64,000 nt of DNA from an uncultured Bacteroidales bacterium. GTDB taxonomy: Bacteria; Bacteroidota; Bacteroidia; Bacteroidales; F082. Location: positions 1 to 64,000 of the forward strand of contig CAMZJA010000006.1 in assembly GCA_947307415.1 (NCBI GenBank). Reading direction: 5' to 3'. Every line of letters begins with the position of its first letter. Position 1 is the first letter of the stretch. A model generated the notes under the pieces. That model made no database searches. It was not told where the DNA came from and saw nothing but the letters and a program-made list of their open reading frames with translations. The position numbers and the translations under genes were made by a program. Of the stretch, positions 1 to 7,958 are shown one piece after another.

Positions 1-231
1 AAGAAGTGCCGCGCTGGTGTCTGCAAGAAACTCATGAACTACGTCATCGACAAAGATAAATGTATCGGCTGCGGCAAGTGCGCCAAGAACTGCCCTGCAG
101 AAGCTATCTCGAAGACTAACTACATCGCTGAAGGTCACAAGCTTCCTTCAATGGAAATCGACACAACGAAGTGTATCAAGTGCGGTGCATGTATGAGTGG
201 TTGTAAATTTGATGCTATTTCTGTCAAATAA
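1..231 (+). CDS. hydB: NADH-binding subunit of bifurcating [FeFe] hydrogenase, 3' end (HydB/NuoF-like)
   Basis: The reading frame is open from base 1, so only the last 76 residues are present and the start lies outside the window. What is visible is a C-terminal double [4Fe-4S] ferredoxin domain with two CxxCxxCxxxC clusters, beginning CIGCGKC and CIKCGAC. HydB/HndC-type NuoF homologues carry this tail, whereas respiratory NuoF does not. It lies 19 nt before hydA and near a NuoE-like gene, so HydB identity rests mainly on context. In the family this subunit binds FMN and NADH and splits electrons between NAD and ferredoxin within the soluble HydABC complex. The FMN and NADH domains cannot be seen here. 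Confidence 0.8.
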   Translation, partial: KKCRAGVCKKLMNYVIDKDKCIGCGKCAKNCPAEAISKTNYIAEGHKLPSMEIDTTKCIKCGACMSGCKFDAISVK

Positions 232-250
232 AATAGAGGAGGAGAAAGAT

Positions 251-2038
251 ATGATTAATGTAACAATTGATAACAAACAGATTCAGGTCGCAGAAGGCAC
301 AACAATTTTGAAAGCTGCCCGTCAGGCCGGTATTCATATTCCTACCCTCTGCTATTTCGAGTTGGCAGGAATGAACTTTGAGAACAAACCAGGTGGATGC
401 CGTGTTTGCGTTGTCGAGATCACAAAAGATTTCAACGGCAAACCACGTCGTAACCTTGCTCCAGCTTGCGCAACAGACTGCGTCGAGGGTATGGAAGTTC
501 TCACACACAGCGCACGCGTTATCAACGCACGCCGCACTGTCGTTGAGTTGATTCTTTCAGACCACCCGACAGACTGCTTGACATGCGCCAAGTCAGGTCA
601 GTGCGAACTCCAGAAGCTCGCTCAGAACCTCGGTATCCGCGACATCCCATTCAAGGGTGAGCAGTCGACATACCGCAAGGATATGTCACCTTCAATCGTC
701 CGCGACATCGACAAATGTATCATGTGCCGCCGCTGCGAGAACGTATGTAACAACATCCAGACAGTCGGTGCTTTATCAGCTGTGAACCGTGGCTTCCAAG
801 CCGTCGTCGCTCCAGCTTTCGAGCAGGACCTCATGGATTCACCATGCGTCATGTGCGGTCAGTGCGTCCAGGTTTGCCCTGTCGGCGCTTTGAGCGAAGT
901 CGATGATACACGTAACGTGATGGCAGCTATCAACAATCCTAAGAAGACCGTCATCGTGAACACAGCTCCTGCAACACGTGTCGCTCTCGGCGAAGAGTTC
1001 GGCATGCCGGCAGGTACCATCGTCACAGGCCAGATGGCAGCAGCATTGCGCCGCCTCGGCTTCGACTATGTGTTCGATACAGACTTCACCGCTGACTTGA
1101 CCATCATGGAAGAAGGTACAGAGCTCCTCGGCAGAATCAAGAAGTTCATGGCAGGCGACAAATCAGTGCGTCTCCCTATCTTGACATCATGCTGCCCAGG
1201 TTGGGTCAACTTCTTCGAGCACAACTTCCCGGATATGCTCGACGTTCCTTCAACAGCTAAGTCACCTATGCAGATGTTCGGCGCTGTTGCTAAGAACTAC
1301 TGGGCAGAGAAGATGGGCATCAAGAGAGAAGACCTCGTCGTCGTTTCTATCATGCCTTGCTTGGCTAAGAAATACGAAAGCAAACGTAAAGAGTTCTACA
1401 AAGACGGTAACCCGGATATCGACTACGTCCTTTCAACACGTGAGTTGGCCCGCTTGATCAAGCAGTTCAACCTCGACCTTAAGGACATGCCATCAGAGGA
1501 TTACGATGATCCGCTCGGCGAGTCAACAGGTGCTGCTGTCATCTTCGGTGCAACAGGTGGTGTTATCGAGGCTGCTGTTCGTACAGCATACGAGGTATTC
1601 ACTGGCAAACCGCTTCCTAAGATCGACTTCACAGAACTCCGTGGTATGGACGGTATCCGTGACGCTTGGGTTGACTTCGCAGGCACCCCAATCCACATCG
1701 GTATCGCTCACGGTCTGGCAAATGCACGCAAGCTCCTCGAAAGAGTTCGCGAAGGCAAGGAGCAGTTCCACGCTATCGAAGTCATGGCTTGCCCAGGCGG
1801 TTGCGTCGGTGGAGCTGGTCAGCCATATCACCATGGCAACAGTGAAATCATCAAGAAACGTACAGAGGCTATCTATCGTGAAGACCTCGGCAAACCAATC
1901 CGTAAGTCACACGAGAATCCTTCAATCAAGAAGATTTACGCTGAGTACTTTGGTGAACCATGCGGCCACAAGTCACATGAACTGCTGCATACACACTATT
2001 TCGACAAGTCAGAACATGTTGAGATTAGCGAAAAATAA
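251..2038 (+). CDS. hydA: Catalytic subunit of [FeFe] hydrogenase (group A, HydABC type)
   Basis: A 595-residue H-cluster enzyme that interconverts protons and H2. Domains in order: plant-type [2Fe-2S] domain (Cys34, 50, 53 and a later Cys), a His-Cys3 [4Fe-4S] motif (His105, Cys109, 112, 118), a two-cluster ferredoxin (Cys156-166 and Cys199-209), then the H domain. The H-cluster signatures are TSCCPGW (proton-relay Cys314, ligand Cys315), MPC (Cys370) and MACPGGC (Cys513, Cys517). An open frame extends upstream to 197, but the ATG at 251 follows a clear AGGAGG-like site and starts the usual MINVTID N-terminus. Being between hydB and hydC, it most likely works in an electron-bifurcating complex that makes H2 from NADH plus reduced ferredoxin. 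The additional C-terminal [2Fe-2S] domain of some relatives is absent. Confidence 0.95.
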   Translation: MINVTIDNKQIQVAEGTTILKAARQAGIHIPTLCYFELAGMNFENKPGGCRVCVVEITKDFNGKPRRNLAPACATDCVEGMEVLTHSARVINARRTVVELILSDHPTDCLTCAKSGQCELQKLAQNLGIRDIPFKGEQSTYRKDMSPSIVRDIDKCIMCRRCENVCNNIQTVGALSAVNRGFQAVVAPAFEQDLMDSPCVMCGQCVQVCPVGALSEVDDTRNVMAAINNPKKTVIVNTAPATRVALGEEFGMPAGTIVTGQMAAALRRLGFDYVFDTDFTADLTIMEEGTELLGRIKKFMAGDKSVRLPILTSCCPGWVNFFEHNFPDMLDVPSTAKSPMQMFGAVAKNYWAEKMGIKREDLVVVSIMPCLAKKYESKRKEFYKDGNPDIDYVLSTRELARLIKQFNLDLKDMPSEDYDDPLGESTGAAVIFGATGGVIEAAVRTAYEVFTGKPLPKIDFTELRGMDGIRDAWVDFAGTPIHIGIAHGLANARKLLERVREGKEQFHAIEVMACPGGCVGGAGQPYHHGNSEIIKKRTEAIYREDLGKPIRKSHENPSIKKIYAEYFGEPCGHKSHELLHTHYFDKSEHVEISEK

Positions 2039-2065
2039 TTGTTGGAAAATTAAAAATTGAATATT

Positions 2066-2545
2066 ATGGCAGTTATTAAATTATCAGAAGATAAAATCAA
2101 ATTCATTAAGGACGTTTGCAAATCGTTCCGTAATGATGGTGGCGAAGTTATCAACGTGCTTCACAAGGTTCAGGGTGAGTACGGCTACCTCTCAGCAGAA
2201 GTTCAGGAACTTGTCGCTAAGGAGTTAAACATCCCTGTATCAAGAGTTTACGGTATCGTTTCATTCTATTCGTTCTTCACCATGACTCCAAAGGGCAAAC
2301 ACCCGATTTCAGTTTGCTTGGGTACAGCCTGCTACGTGCGTGGTGCTGAGAAGGTTTTGGATGAGTTGAAACGTCAGCTCGGCGTTGAAGTCGGTGGCAC
2401 AACACCTGACGGAAAGTTCTCATTGAACTGCCTCCGTTGCGTGGGCGCCTGCGGTCTTGCTCCAGTCGCTATGATTGGTGACAAGGTCTATGGCCGTTTG
2501 ACACCGGACAAAGTCAAAGAAGTTTTGGCTGAGTATAAGGATTAA
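2066..2545 (+). CDS. hydC: NuoE-like [2Fe-2S] thioredoxin-fold subunit of the hydrogenase (HydC)
   Basis: A 159-residue protein of the 24-kDa NADH dehydrogenase subunit family. An N-terminal helical part is followed by a thioredoxin-like fold with the four-cysteine pattern C-x4-C ... C-x3-C seen in CLGTAC and CLRCVGAC. In HydABC complexes this subunit carries one [2Fe-2S] cluster between the flavin subunit and HydA. The ATG at 2066 is preferred to an in-frame TTG at 2057. It lies 27 nt after hydA and ends just before an inverted repeat and a strong terminator, so it closes the hydrogenase operon. Confidence 0.9.
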   Translation: MAVIKLSEDKIKFIKDVCKSFRNDGGEVINVLHKVQGEYGYLSAEVQELVAKELNIPVSRVYGIVSFYSFFTMTPKGKHPISVCLGTACYVRGAEKVLDELKRQLGVEVGGTTPDGKFSLNCLRCVGACGLAPVAMIGDKVYGRLTPDKVKEVLAEYKD

Positions 2546-2550
2546 TTTGG

Positions 2551-2575
2551 TAGGGGCGAATCAAATTCGCCCTAT
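2551..2575. repeat. Short intergenic inverted repeat
   Basis: GGGCGAAT and ATTCGCCC face each other across a 3-nt spacer directly after hydC. The extended arms read TAGGGGCGAAT and ATTCGCCCTATA. No T-run follows, so it is probably not a terminator. It has the form of a small dispersed palindromic repeat; only one copy was noticed in this window. Confidence 0.6.
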
Positions 2576-2593
2576 ACCTTATTAATTAATATG

Positions 2594-2633
2594 ATTGTGG
2601 GAATGGAATTATTCTGTTCCCACAATTTTTTTG
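2594..2633 (+). terminator. Rho-independent terminator of the hydrogenase operon
   Basis: Ten-base arms ATTGTGGGAA and TTCCCACAAT enclose a 13-nt loop and run into seven T residues. The T-run also supplies the TTTG -33 element of the next promoter. Confidence 0.9.
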
Positions 2634-2661
2634 TATTTATTGAAAAGAATTTGTATCTTTG
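2630..2661 (+). promoter_or_regulatory. Bacteroidota-type promoter for the structured RNA
   Basis: TTTG at 2630-2633, a 20-nt spacer, then TATCTTTG at 2654-2661 match the Bacteroidota sigma-ABfr pattern. Transcription should begin near 2668, about 270 nt before the next coding start. Confidence 0.8.
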
Positions 2662-2667
2662 CAGAAA

Positions 2668-2880
2668 TTTAAACGACATATTATGTAGAAAAAACGAAAC
2701 ATTGACATATAAATAGCGGTTCGAAGCTATTCTTGACCACAAATTACCACTTTAGCTCTTCGGAGTATCCAAATCAAGAAATAGTTGACAACGCCAAGTT
2801 TGGCGTGGAATGACTTTTTCAGATTTGGAGGGCGTGGTAACCCTGTGGTCGGAAAAACATATTTCCACGCTTTTTGTTTT
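2668..2880 (+). ncRNA. Highly structured RNA of about 210 nt, 6S-like / Bacteroidales-1-like candidate or regulatory leader
   Basis: No gene fits this stretch, but it folds strongly. A hairpin AATAGC/GCTATT (2712-2731) is followed by a long irregular stem. Its outer part pairs GACCACA 2735-2741 with TGTGGTC 2844-2850 and TTACCAC 2744-2750 with GTGGTAA 2834-2840. A side hairpin has a UUCG loop (2756-2765). Then CCAAATC 2769-2775 pairs with GATTTGG 2822-2828, and a tip hairpin pairs ACGCCAA with TTGGCGT (2791-2806). The 3' end has a T-rich run (2871-2880). A long stem interrupted by a bubble with a side hairpin recalls 6S RNA. A competing 8-bp pairing (2803-2810 with 2863-2870) would also allow a switch controlling the next gene, which has no promoter of its own that I can see. 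The structure is read directly; the family is inference. Confidence 0.6.
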
Positions 2881-2939
2881 GTCAATAAAATTAGAATGAG
2901 AATATAAATCAACAAATTAATTACTAAAACTATTGTAAG

Positions 2940-4241
2940 ATGAAAACAACTAACAAAATCTTTAGAATGATGATTATGGTTTTATTATCAATATTGTCAT
3001 TTTCATTGTATTCTCAACGCTGCGCAGTTCTTGAATTCAAAGCAGGTGTGGGTATTTCACAAGCAGATGTTGATGGAATTTCAGCAATTTTTATCACTTA
3101 TTTCCAGCCAGCTGGATATACCATGGTTGAGCGTACACAAATTGACAAGGTAATCGAAGAACAGGGCTTTCAACGTTCAACTATGACTCAGACTCAAATG
3201 GTTCGTGTCGGTCAAATATTAAATGTATCGAAAATTGTAGTTGGTGATATTAATGTTGTAATGAATCAATACAATGTGGATGCACGAGTCATTAATGTAG
3301 AAACTGGCACTATTGCAGCAACAGAAGGAGCTACTTTTGCAACTTCATCATACCGTAGTAGTATGCAAAATGTAGCTACAAAGTTGGCATCCAAAATAGC
3401 CATATCTTATGGAGGTACAGTGCAGACAGCTCCACCAGCAACAGTGGCGCCAGCAACTCCAAAAAAGCGAACTGCTGTTGAGGTTTTGTATGGCTATTTA
3501 AAGATATTCCCAAATGAATTGGGAGTATTCCAAGCCGAGCCAACATCGGTAATAACTCAGATAAACGCTCAGGCGCAATATGGCTACAACAACTGGCGTA
3601 TTCCAACCAATGAAGAATTGTCATTGTTGCGCGCTAACAATTATCTTGCCAGCGGTGAATACATGACTCGCGAGAGCAAGCGTGGTATCGTTTTACTGGT
3701 TACGGATGGTGATGATTATCAGACCGTACTGGAACAAGAGAGAAAGGCAGAGGAAGAAAGGCAAGCAAGAATTAAGGCAGAACAAGAACGTAAAGAAGCA
3801 GAGGAACGAGCCAAACAGGAAAGGTTGGCACAACTCAAAGCACAAGGTTGGGTGGATTTGGGCTTGCCAAGCGGTACTTTGTGGAAAGATAAAAACGAGG
3901 AGGGCGGTTTTTACTCATACGACCAAGCTATGAGTAGATTCGGGAATGAATTACCTACTAATGAGCAATTTTCTGAACTAATAAACTCGTGCCAGTGGAT
4001 ATGGACGGGTAGTGGCTACAAGGTGACTGGGCCTAACGGAAATTCTATTTCTCTGCCCGCAGTGGGCTTCCGCTATAGAAATGGAATCATTGATAATGTG
4101 GGCGAATGGGGCCAATATTGGTCGTCTACGCCCCCCAAAGGTAGAGGCATGGCATATATGCTCTTTTTCAATCAAGAAAAAGTGTACGTGCAATACTACA
4201 GTCAGTGTGAGTATTCCGTGCGCCTTGTCTGTAAACCATAG
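2940..4241 (+). CDS. Secreted CsgG/LpoB-like protein with a C-terminal FISUMP (DUF1566-like) domain
   Basis: 433 residues. A signal peptide (about 1-25, ending near LYSQR) leads into a CsgG/TolB-like domain of alternating strands and helices (about 27-160), as in outer-membrane assembly and lipoprotein-activator families. A Thr/Pro linker and a short DUF1566-like segment (about 175-255, NWRIPTNEELSLL) come next. A charged coiled coil rich in Glu, Arg and Lys spans about 262-300. The final part (about 300-433, LPSGTLWKD...YWSSTPP...SVRLV) is a FISUMP/C-type-lectin-like module common in Bacteroidales surface proteins. It ends before a 15-bp-stem terminator. The function is unknown; an envelope role is inferred from the signal and domains. 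Its C-terminus resembles that of the protein at 36241-38211. Confidence 0.7.
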   Translation: MKTTNKIFRMMIMVLLSILSFSLYSQRCAVLEFKAGVGISQADVDGISAIFITYFQPAGYTMVERTQIDKVIEEQGFQRSTMTQTQMVRVGQILNVSKIVVGDINVVMNQYNVDARVINVETGTIAATEGATFATSSYRSSMQNVATKLASKIAISYGGTVQTAPPATVAPATPKKRTAVEVLYGYLKIFPNELGVFQAEPTSVITQINAQAQYGYNNWRIPTNEELSLLRANNYLASGEYMTRESKRGIVLLVTDGDDYQTVLEQERKAEEERQARIKAEQERKEAEERAKQERLAQLKAQGWVDLGLPSGTLWKDKNEEGGFYSYDQAMSRFGNELPTNEQFSELINSCQWIWTGSGYKVTGPNGNSISLPAVGFRYRNGIIDNVGEWGQYWSSTPPKGRGMAYMLFFNQEKVYVQYYSQCEYSVRLVCKP

Positions 4242-4316
4242 TTTTTTTAGGCAAACAAAGTGGTTAACGTCAGCACTGGAGAATTTGAGGGTAATGTGAC
4301 AGAGAATTTGTAAATC

Positions 4317-4368
4317 AATATTCCAATATGGAAAATCCAACAAAAAAACATATTGGAATATTGTTTTT
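4317..4368 (+). terminator. Rho-independent terminator
   Basis: Perfect 15-bp arms CAATATTCCAATATG and CATATTGGAATATTG (4317-4331 and 4349-4363) are followed by TTTTT. It terminates the plus-strand gene ending at 4241. Confidence 0.9.
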
Positions 4369-4404
4369 ATGGAATTTAATGAATAGTCTGGCAATGATGT
4401 AAAT

Positions 4405-4430
4405 AACCGGTCACAATATTGTGATCGGTT
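4405..4430. promoter_or_regulatory. Palindrome AACCGGTCACAA-TTGTGATCGGTT at the 3' side of the ORF6N gene
   Basis: A 26-bp near-perfect palindrome with core TCACAATATTGTGA lies just past the stop of the minus-strand gene 4442-5380. It lacks a T-run, so it is a poor intrinsic terminator. A close relative sits inside that gene (5121-5145), and the same TCACAA/TTGTGA core lies upstream of it (5433-5445). It may be a protein-binding site; the binder is unknown. Confidence 0.5.
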
Positions 4431-4441
4431 AATAGCACGTT

Positions 4442-5380
4442 TCATTTTTGAATTTTTTCCAAAATCATCTTTACCATCCACTCGTCATTTATCTGCGTCA
4501 CCGCAAAACATCTCTTTCCTGCATCTTTTACAGAAGAACCGATAGAGTAGGCCGTGGAGGAGTCTATAATCAGAAATCGGTCGTGGAAAGTTTCAATAAG
4601 ATTTAAAGTTAATGTTGGATATTGAGCGTTGAATTTTTCAATATCACTTTGGGTTATCTTCGCTTTTTTGCTTGTAAATAGTTGAACATCAACGTTTTCT
4701 TGCTTTTTTGAAAGAACATCCAAAGTCCCGACACCAGCATAATTGTCAATCAGGATTATTTCTTTTTTAGCTTTTTGAACTAAAGAAACCATAAAACTGA
4801 AGGCATCGTAAATATGGCCGTCAAAAAACAGCTTTTGCCTGTCTTCAATTTTGTATTTGTCCATTATTGTTAAGATGTGCTCGATTTTCCTGTCGTTTTC
4901 CTGAAGATGTGCGTTTGTTTCGGATACTTCTTTGCGAAGATGGTCGAGCTCAATAAAAAGTTTGGCGTTGCTTTGAATGAATCTTCGCATCGCGACGAAG
5001 GCGTCAATGATTTTTATGCTTTTCTGGACGGCGGTTTCGCTATTAAGCACCGATGCAAGCATGGAAACGCCTTGCTCAGTGAATGCATAAGGATTAGATG
5101 AAGAATGTTTCAGCGTTTTGAACCGGTCACAAATTGTGACCAGTTTATGTAATTCATTATCAGATATTTGAAACATGAATCGTTCTGGAAAACGTTCAAT
5201 ATTTCGTTTTACCGCTTGGTTGAGAGCTTTTGTCTTAACTTCATAAATATCCGCTAAGTCCTTGTCAATCATGACCTGAACGCCTCTAATTGTGAAGATT
5301 CTGTCTTCAATTTCCTGAAGCGTATCTACTTTATTGCTGCTTGTCGCCACTAAGGCATTTGAAATACTTAAAGACTCCAT
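4442..5380 (-). CDS. ORF6N-domain protein with a PLD-like C-terminal domain
   Basis: 312 residues. The N-terminal part (about 20-125) matches the ORF6N/KilA-N-like DNA-binding domain common in Bacteroidota and phages (RGVQVMIDKDLADIYEV, NIERFPERFMF). A coiled-coil-like region (about 135-170) follows. The C-terminal part (about 185-300) contains FHDRFLIID, which resembles the phospholipase-D HxK(x)4D motif with Arg in place of Lys, together with GSSVKDAGKR. ORF6N proteins are usually annotated as DNA-binding; the PLD-like half might act on nucleic acid, but only one HxK-like motif is visible, so it may be a dimer or inactive. A TATCTTTG box at 5409-5416 supports separate transcription. The palindromes in and around the gene suggest autoregulation (inference). 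Confidence 0.8.
   Translation of the reverse strand: MESLSISNALVATSSNKVDTLQEIEDRIFTIRGVQVMIDKDLADIYEVKTKALNQAVKRNIERFPERFMFQISDNELHKLVTICDRFKTLKHSSSNPYAFTEQGVSMLASVLNSETAVQKSIKIIDAFVAMRRFIQSNAKLFIELDHLRKEVSETNAHLQENDRKIEHILTIMDKYKIEDRQKLFFDGHIYDAFSFMVSLVQKAKKEIILIDNYAGVGTLDVLSKKQENVDVQLFTSKKAKITQSDIEKFNAQYPTLTLNLIETFHDRFLIIDSSTAYSIGSSVKDAGKRCFAVTQINDEWMVKMILEKIQK
5121..5145. promoter_or_regulatory. Palindrome inside the ORF6N gene
   Basis: AACCGGTCACAA and TTGTGACCAGTT are arranged around one central base, within the coding sequence for the KLVTICDRF segment. The first 12 bases are identical to the left arm of the palindrome at 4405-4430. Confidence 0.5.
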
Positions 5381-5408
5381 AAATATTAATTTTTAGAATT
5401 CAACACTG

Positions 5409-5439
5409 CAAAGATAAATAAAAAACTTGAAATCACAAT
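5409..5439 (-). promoter_or_regulatory. Promoter of the ORF6N gene, overlapping a palindrome
   Basis: On the minus strand TTG (5438-5436), a 19-nt spacer and TATCTTTG (5416-5409) fit the Bacteroidota promoter. The -33 element lies in the centre of the large palindrome 5420-5458, so termination or protein binding there could affect initiation. Confidence 0.65.
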
Positions 5440-5458
5440 TTGTGATTTCAAGTTTTTT
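5420..5458 (-). terminator. Perfect 19-bp-arm palindrome; terminator of the osmC-like gene
   Basis: Two 19-base arms are exact reverse complements around a single central T (5439). A-runs on one side and T-runs on the other allow bidirectional termination. A diverged copy at 7940-7978 has the same relation to its neighbours, including one covarying base pair in the stem. Confidence 0.85.
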
Positions 5459-5479
5459 ATAGAATTAATCCGGATGGGC

Positions 5480-5884
5480 CTAAAACCTCATCTCCAAGTT
5501 CACTTTCACATCGGGATGCAACGACTTTCCAACAGGGCAAGTGTCGGCTGCGCGTTTGAGCATCGCTTTCTGCGCGTCGGTGTAGTCGTTTTTCGGGAAG
5601 GTGATAACGATGTCGATTTGTCCGATGCGGCGTGGGTCGGCAGCCATCGTTTTTGTTATTTCGTAGGTGGCGCCATCGATGTCGAAGCCTTTGGTCTGGG
5701 CGGTGATTCCCATGATGGTTATCATGCAGCCGGCCAAAGCGGCGCAAGCCAAATCGGTGGGGGAGAACGCCTCACCTTTGCCGTGGTTATCGGTCGGAGC
5801 GTCAGTGATGATGGTATTCCCCGACTGCAAATGCGTCATCTCATTGCGCAAATTGCCTTTGTAAGTTCCTTTTATTGTTGCCAT
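5480..5884 (-). CDS. OsmC/Ohr-family protein
   Basis: 134 residues, the usual length for the family. The two conserved redox cysteines appear in AALAGCMITIMG (about residue 53) and ADTCPVGKSLHPD (about residue 115). Family members are small cytoplasmic dimers that reduce organic peroxides with thiols. The N-terminal motif TDNHGKGEAFSPTDL is typical of the YhfA/OsmC branch. The start codon lies 5 nt beyond the stop of the C10 protease gene upstream, so the two are very likely co-transcribed, although a functional link is not obvious. The gene ends at the strong palindromic terminator 5420-5458. Confidence 0.9.
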   Translation of the reverse strand: MATIKGTYKGNLRNEMTHLQSGNTIITDAPTDNHGKGEAFSPTDLACAALAGCMITIMGITAQTKGFDIDGATYEITKTMAADPRRIGQIDIVITFPKNDYTDAQKAMLKRAADTCPVGKSLHPDVKVNLEMRF

Positions 5885-5889
5885 ATCTG

Positions 5890-7896
5890 TTATCTTTTTA
5901 CGTTTACTTTTTCTGTCATTGTACTATTCTTATTCTCAATTCTAATCATATAAATTCCTTCTTCAAAACCGCTCAAATCAATGGCGGTATTTTTATTGGC
6001 AATTGTCTCAAGAACTTCCTGACCTAAAACGTTCATCACGCTGATGCTCATCTCGCCATTACCTTCAATGTTGAGAATTCCGTTGGTAGGGTTAGGGTAG
6101 AGGCGGATGTTGCTTGCGCTGACTTCTGCTACATTTGTGTGCTCGCAGTCGTTGTTGAATGTCATGAAGATACCGTCGCTGTGATCGCCTGAGGTGTACA
6201 GAACCTCGTCGTCAGCATTTTTAATGATGAAATGACATTCATAGTCGGTGTCGTATTGCTCTGAGGTGTGATACCATCCGTGGTTCCAGATGAAGTTGAT
6301 ATCGCCTTTCAAAAGTGGCACGACCACGGTCTTTGTTGAGCCTTCTTCCATCGTAACTTTGCCTATGCGCTGTCCGTCTTCAGTTGTGACGCTGATGCAG
6401 GCACCTTTCCAGCCGTCGCCGCCATCGTCTGTGAGCTCGAAAGTGATGTCGCATTTGTCGCCAACGAGAATCTGAGCGTATGCTTTGCGGTTGAAACCGA
6501 ATTCGTTTTCAGCAATAATAGAATATTGGTAAAGTCCTTCTTCGAGATTTTCATCGACGAAATCCATCCTCTGACCTTTGGTGCCTTCTGTGGTAAAGAT
6601 AAGCTCTCCGTTGCGATATACATTGACTGTAAAGCTTGTGAGAGGCACGCCGTTGAGGTTGTTTTCTGGGTTTGTCCAGTTGATTGTTACGCTCGTCATA
6701 TCCTCATTTTCAACGAGTTCGAAGTCGGTAATATTCTCGGGACGGTTGTTGTATTCCGGTGAGTCAGGGATGATATGTCCCGTGAAGCCGTTAAGTTCGT
6801 TGAATGCGTATTTCGTTGTGTTGAGCGCTCCGACTGGGCACCAGGCATCGTCTTTGCCGCTCCATCCCCAGTTGAAATGGAAATAGTCGTTCTCATCGTA
6901 GCCGTCGCACACGAAGGCGTGACCACCTGCGCCGTGATCATCCTGACCGCTGTAATACAACGGTATACCTTCGTCTAGACCGCCGTCTTTAAGCATCTGA
7001 GCCCATTCCTCATTGGAGTAGCCTGGACCCCAAAATCCACCGCCATAGTTGGTGATATGGTCATCGCAAGAATATCCGAAATAGGTGCGTAACGCTGGAG
7101 GCACGTCGCCGGAAAAGGCACCGCTGCCATCTGGACCGTACATCATCTCCACAGCAATGCCGCAATGATGCAGGAGTTGTGCAATGTAAAAATAATCTTC
7201 CTCGGTGCTCAACGAGTCGAGGTCGTTAGGCATCAACTCGAAATGATATTCTGTCTCGCCAAAGTTGGCAGTTTGTTGCGGATAACCACCAGGATAATAA
7301 GTGTACGAACCTTCTCCCTGTGCCGGGTAGTCCCAGAATTTCATCACCTGTCCCATAGCTGTGGCTACACAACCGGCGTAGACGTGACCGCCATTACCAT
7401 CAGGATCTTCAGGACACTGGCTGTTGTAAGGGAAATTTTGGTGCCAGGTCGACTGAAGTAGCGGGCCGACAACAGCGCGATTGCCCCTGCCTTGTTTGAT
7501 AATACCGTCTTCAGCAACCGATTCCCATTCGGCAACGATATCGGCAGTAGCCTCCAAGTTGTGCTCTCTAACGTATTGAATTTCTTCACAAAAGCTGTTA
7601 AGCGTAAAGCTAAAGCCATCAGAAACATTGTTAGCATCAAAGCTGCCAGTTGTTGAATATGCTAAGATCGGCTTCACTCGGTCGTCGCCTGCGATGATGA
7701 CGAACCCGTTGCCGCCAGGAACGTTAAACACGTAATAATCAACGGCATCGCGTGTTGCTGAGGTGTGAACAAGGCTGACTTGAGCGCTCAAAAAACGCTG
7801 TCCAAGCTGCTGGGCGCGCTGAGCGTCGACAGGACCTGCAAACAATTGACCCATGGAAAAGGCCAAAATAGCAATGATTAATAGAGTTTTTTTCAT
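5890..7896 (-). CDS. Secreted C10-family cysteine protease (streptopain/interpain-like) with T9SS sorting domain, copy 1
   Basis: 668 residues. A signal peptide (1-20, ending LFAGP) and a streptopain-type propeptide (about 21-140, with DYYVFNV, GGNGFVIIAGDDR) precede the catalytic domain. Catalytic Cys176 lies in AGCVATAMGQVM and His326 in GGHAFVCDGY, followed by the FNWGWSG loop. An Fn3-like module starts with RPENITDF (about 385), a beta-rich segment comes next, and the final ~70 residues form a type A CTD (LYPNPTNGILNIEG ... VLGQ ... GIYMIRIE). The enzyme should be exported through T9SS and matured by pro-region removal. It is a close paralogue of the next gene. A promoter box (TATCTTTG, 7930-7937) sits upstream, and osmC-like follows by 5 nt. 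Confidence 0.92.
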   Translation of the reverse strand: MKKTLLIIAILAFSMGQLFAGPVDAQRAQQLGQRFLSAQVSLVHTSATRDAVDYYVFNVPGGNGFVIIAGDDRVKPILAYSTTGSFDANNVSDGFSFTLNSFCEEIQYVREHNLEATADIVAEWESVAEDGIIKQGRGNRAVVGPLLQSTWHQNFPYNSQCPEDPDGNGGHVYAGCVATAMGQVMKFWDYPAQGEGSYTYYPGGYPQQTANFGETEYHFELMPNDLDSLSTEEDYFYIAQLLHHCGIAVEMMYGPDGSGAFSGDVPPALRTYFGYSCDDHITNYGGGFWGPGYSNEEWAQMLKDGGLDEGIPLYYSGQDDHGAGGHAFVCDGYDENDYFHFNWGWSGKDDAWCPVGALNTTKYAFNELNGFTGHIIPDSPEYNNRPENITDFELVENEDMTSVTINWTNPENNLNGVPLTSFTVNVYRNGELIFTTEGTKGQRMDFVDENLEEGLYQYSIIAENEFGFNRKAYAQILVGDKCDITFELTDDGGDGWKGACISVTTEDGQRIGKVTMEEGSTKTVVVPLLKGDINFIWNHGWYHTSEQYDTDYECHFIIKNADDEVLYTSGDHSDGIFMTFNNDCEHTNVAEVSASNIRLYPNPTNGILNIEGNGEMSISVMNVLGQEVLETIANKNTAIDLSGFEEGIYMIRIENKNSTMTEKVNVKR

Positions 7897-7929
7897 TTTT
7901 TTAAATTAAGTTAATAATGGTTAAGACTG

Positions 7930-7958
7930 CAAAGATATAAAAAAACTTGAAGCCACAA
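7930..7958 (-). promoter_or_regulatory. Promoter of C10 protease copy 1
   Basis: On the minus strand TTG (7958-7956), an 18-nt spacer and TATCTTTG (7937-7930) are visible. As at 5409-5439, the -33 element falls within the palindromic terminator of the upstream gene. Confidence 0.6.

Noticed and set aside
197..250. Upstream extension of hydA to an ATG at 197
   Set aside because: It overlaps the end of hydB and ignores the AGGAGG-like site before ATG 251; the family N-terminus begins at 251.
1506..2060. A 184-codon plus-strand open frame overlapping hydA
   Set aside because: It is an out-of-frame shadow of the H-cluster coding region, Ser/Thr-rich with no domain.
2712..2731. GGTTCGAA loop considered as a tRNA T-arm
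   Set aside because: The closing stem is AATAGC/GCTATT, with no acceptor, D or anticodon stem at tRNA distances.
2727..2915. A 62-codon minus-strand open frame downstream of hydC
   Set aside because: It covers the structured RNA; base pairing explains the conserved-looking segments better than coding.
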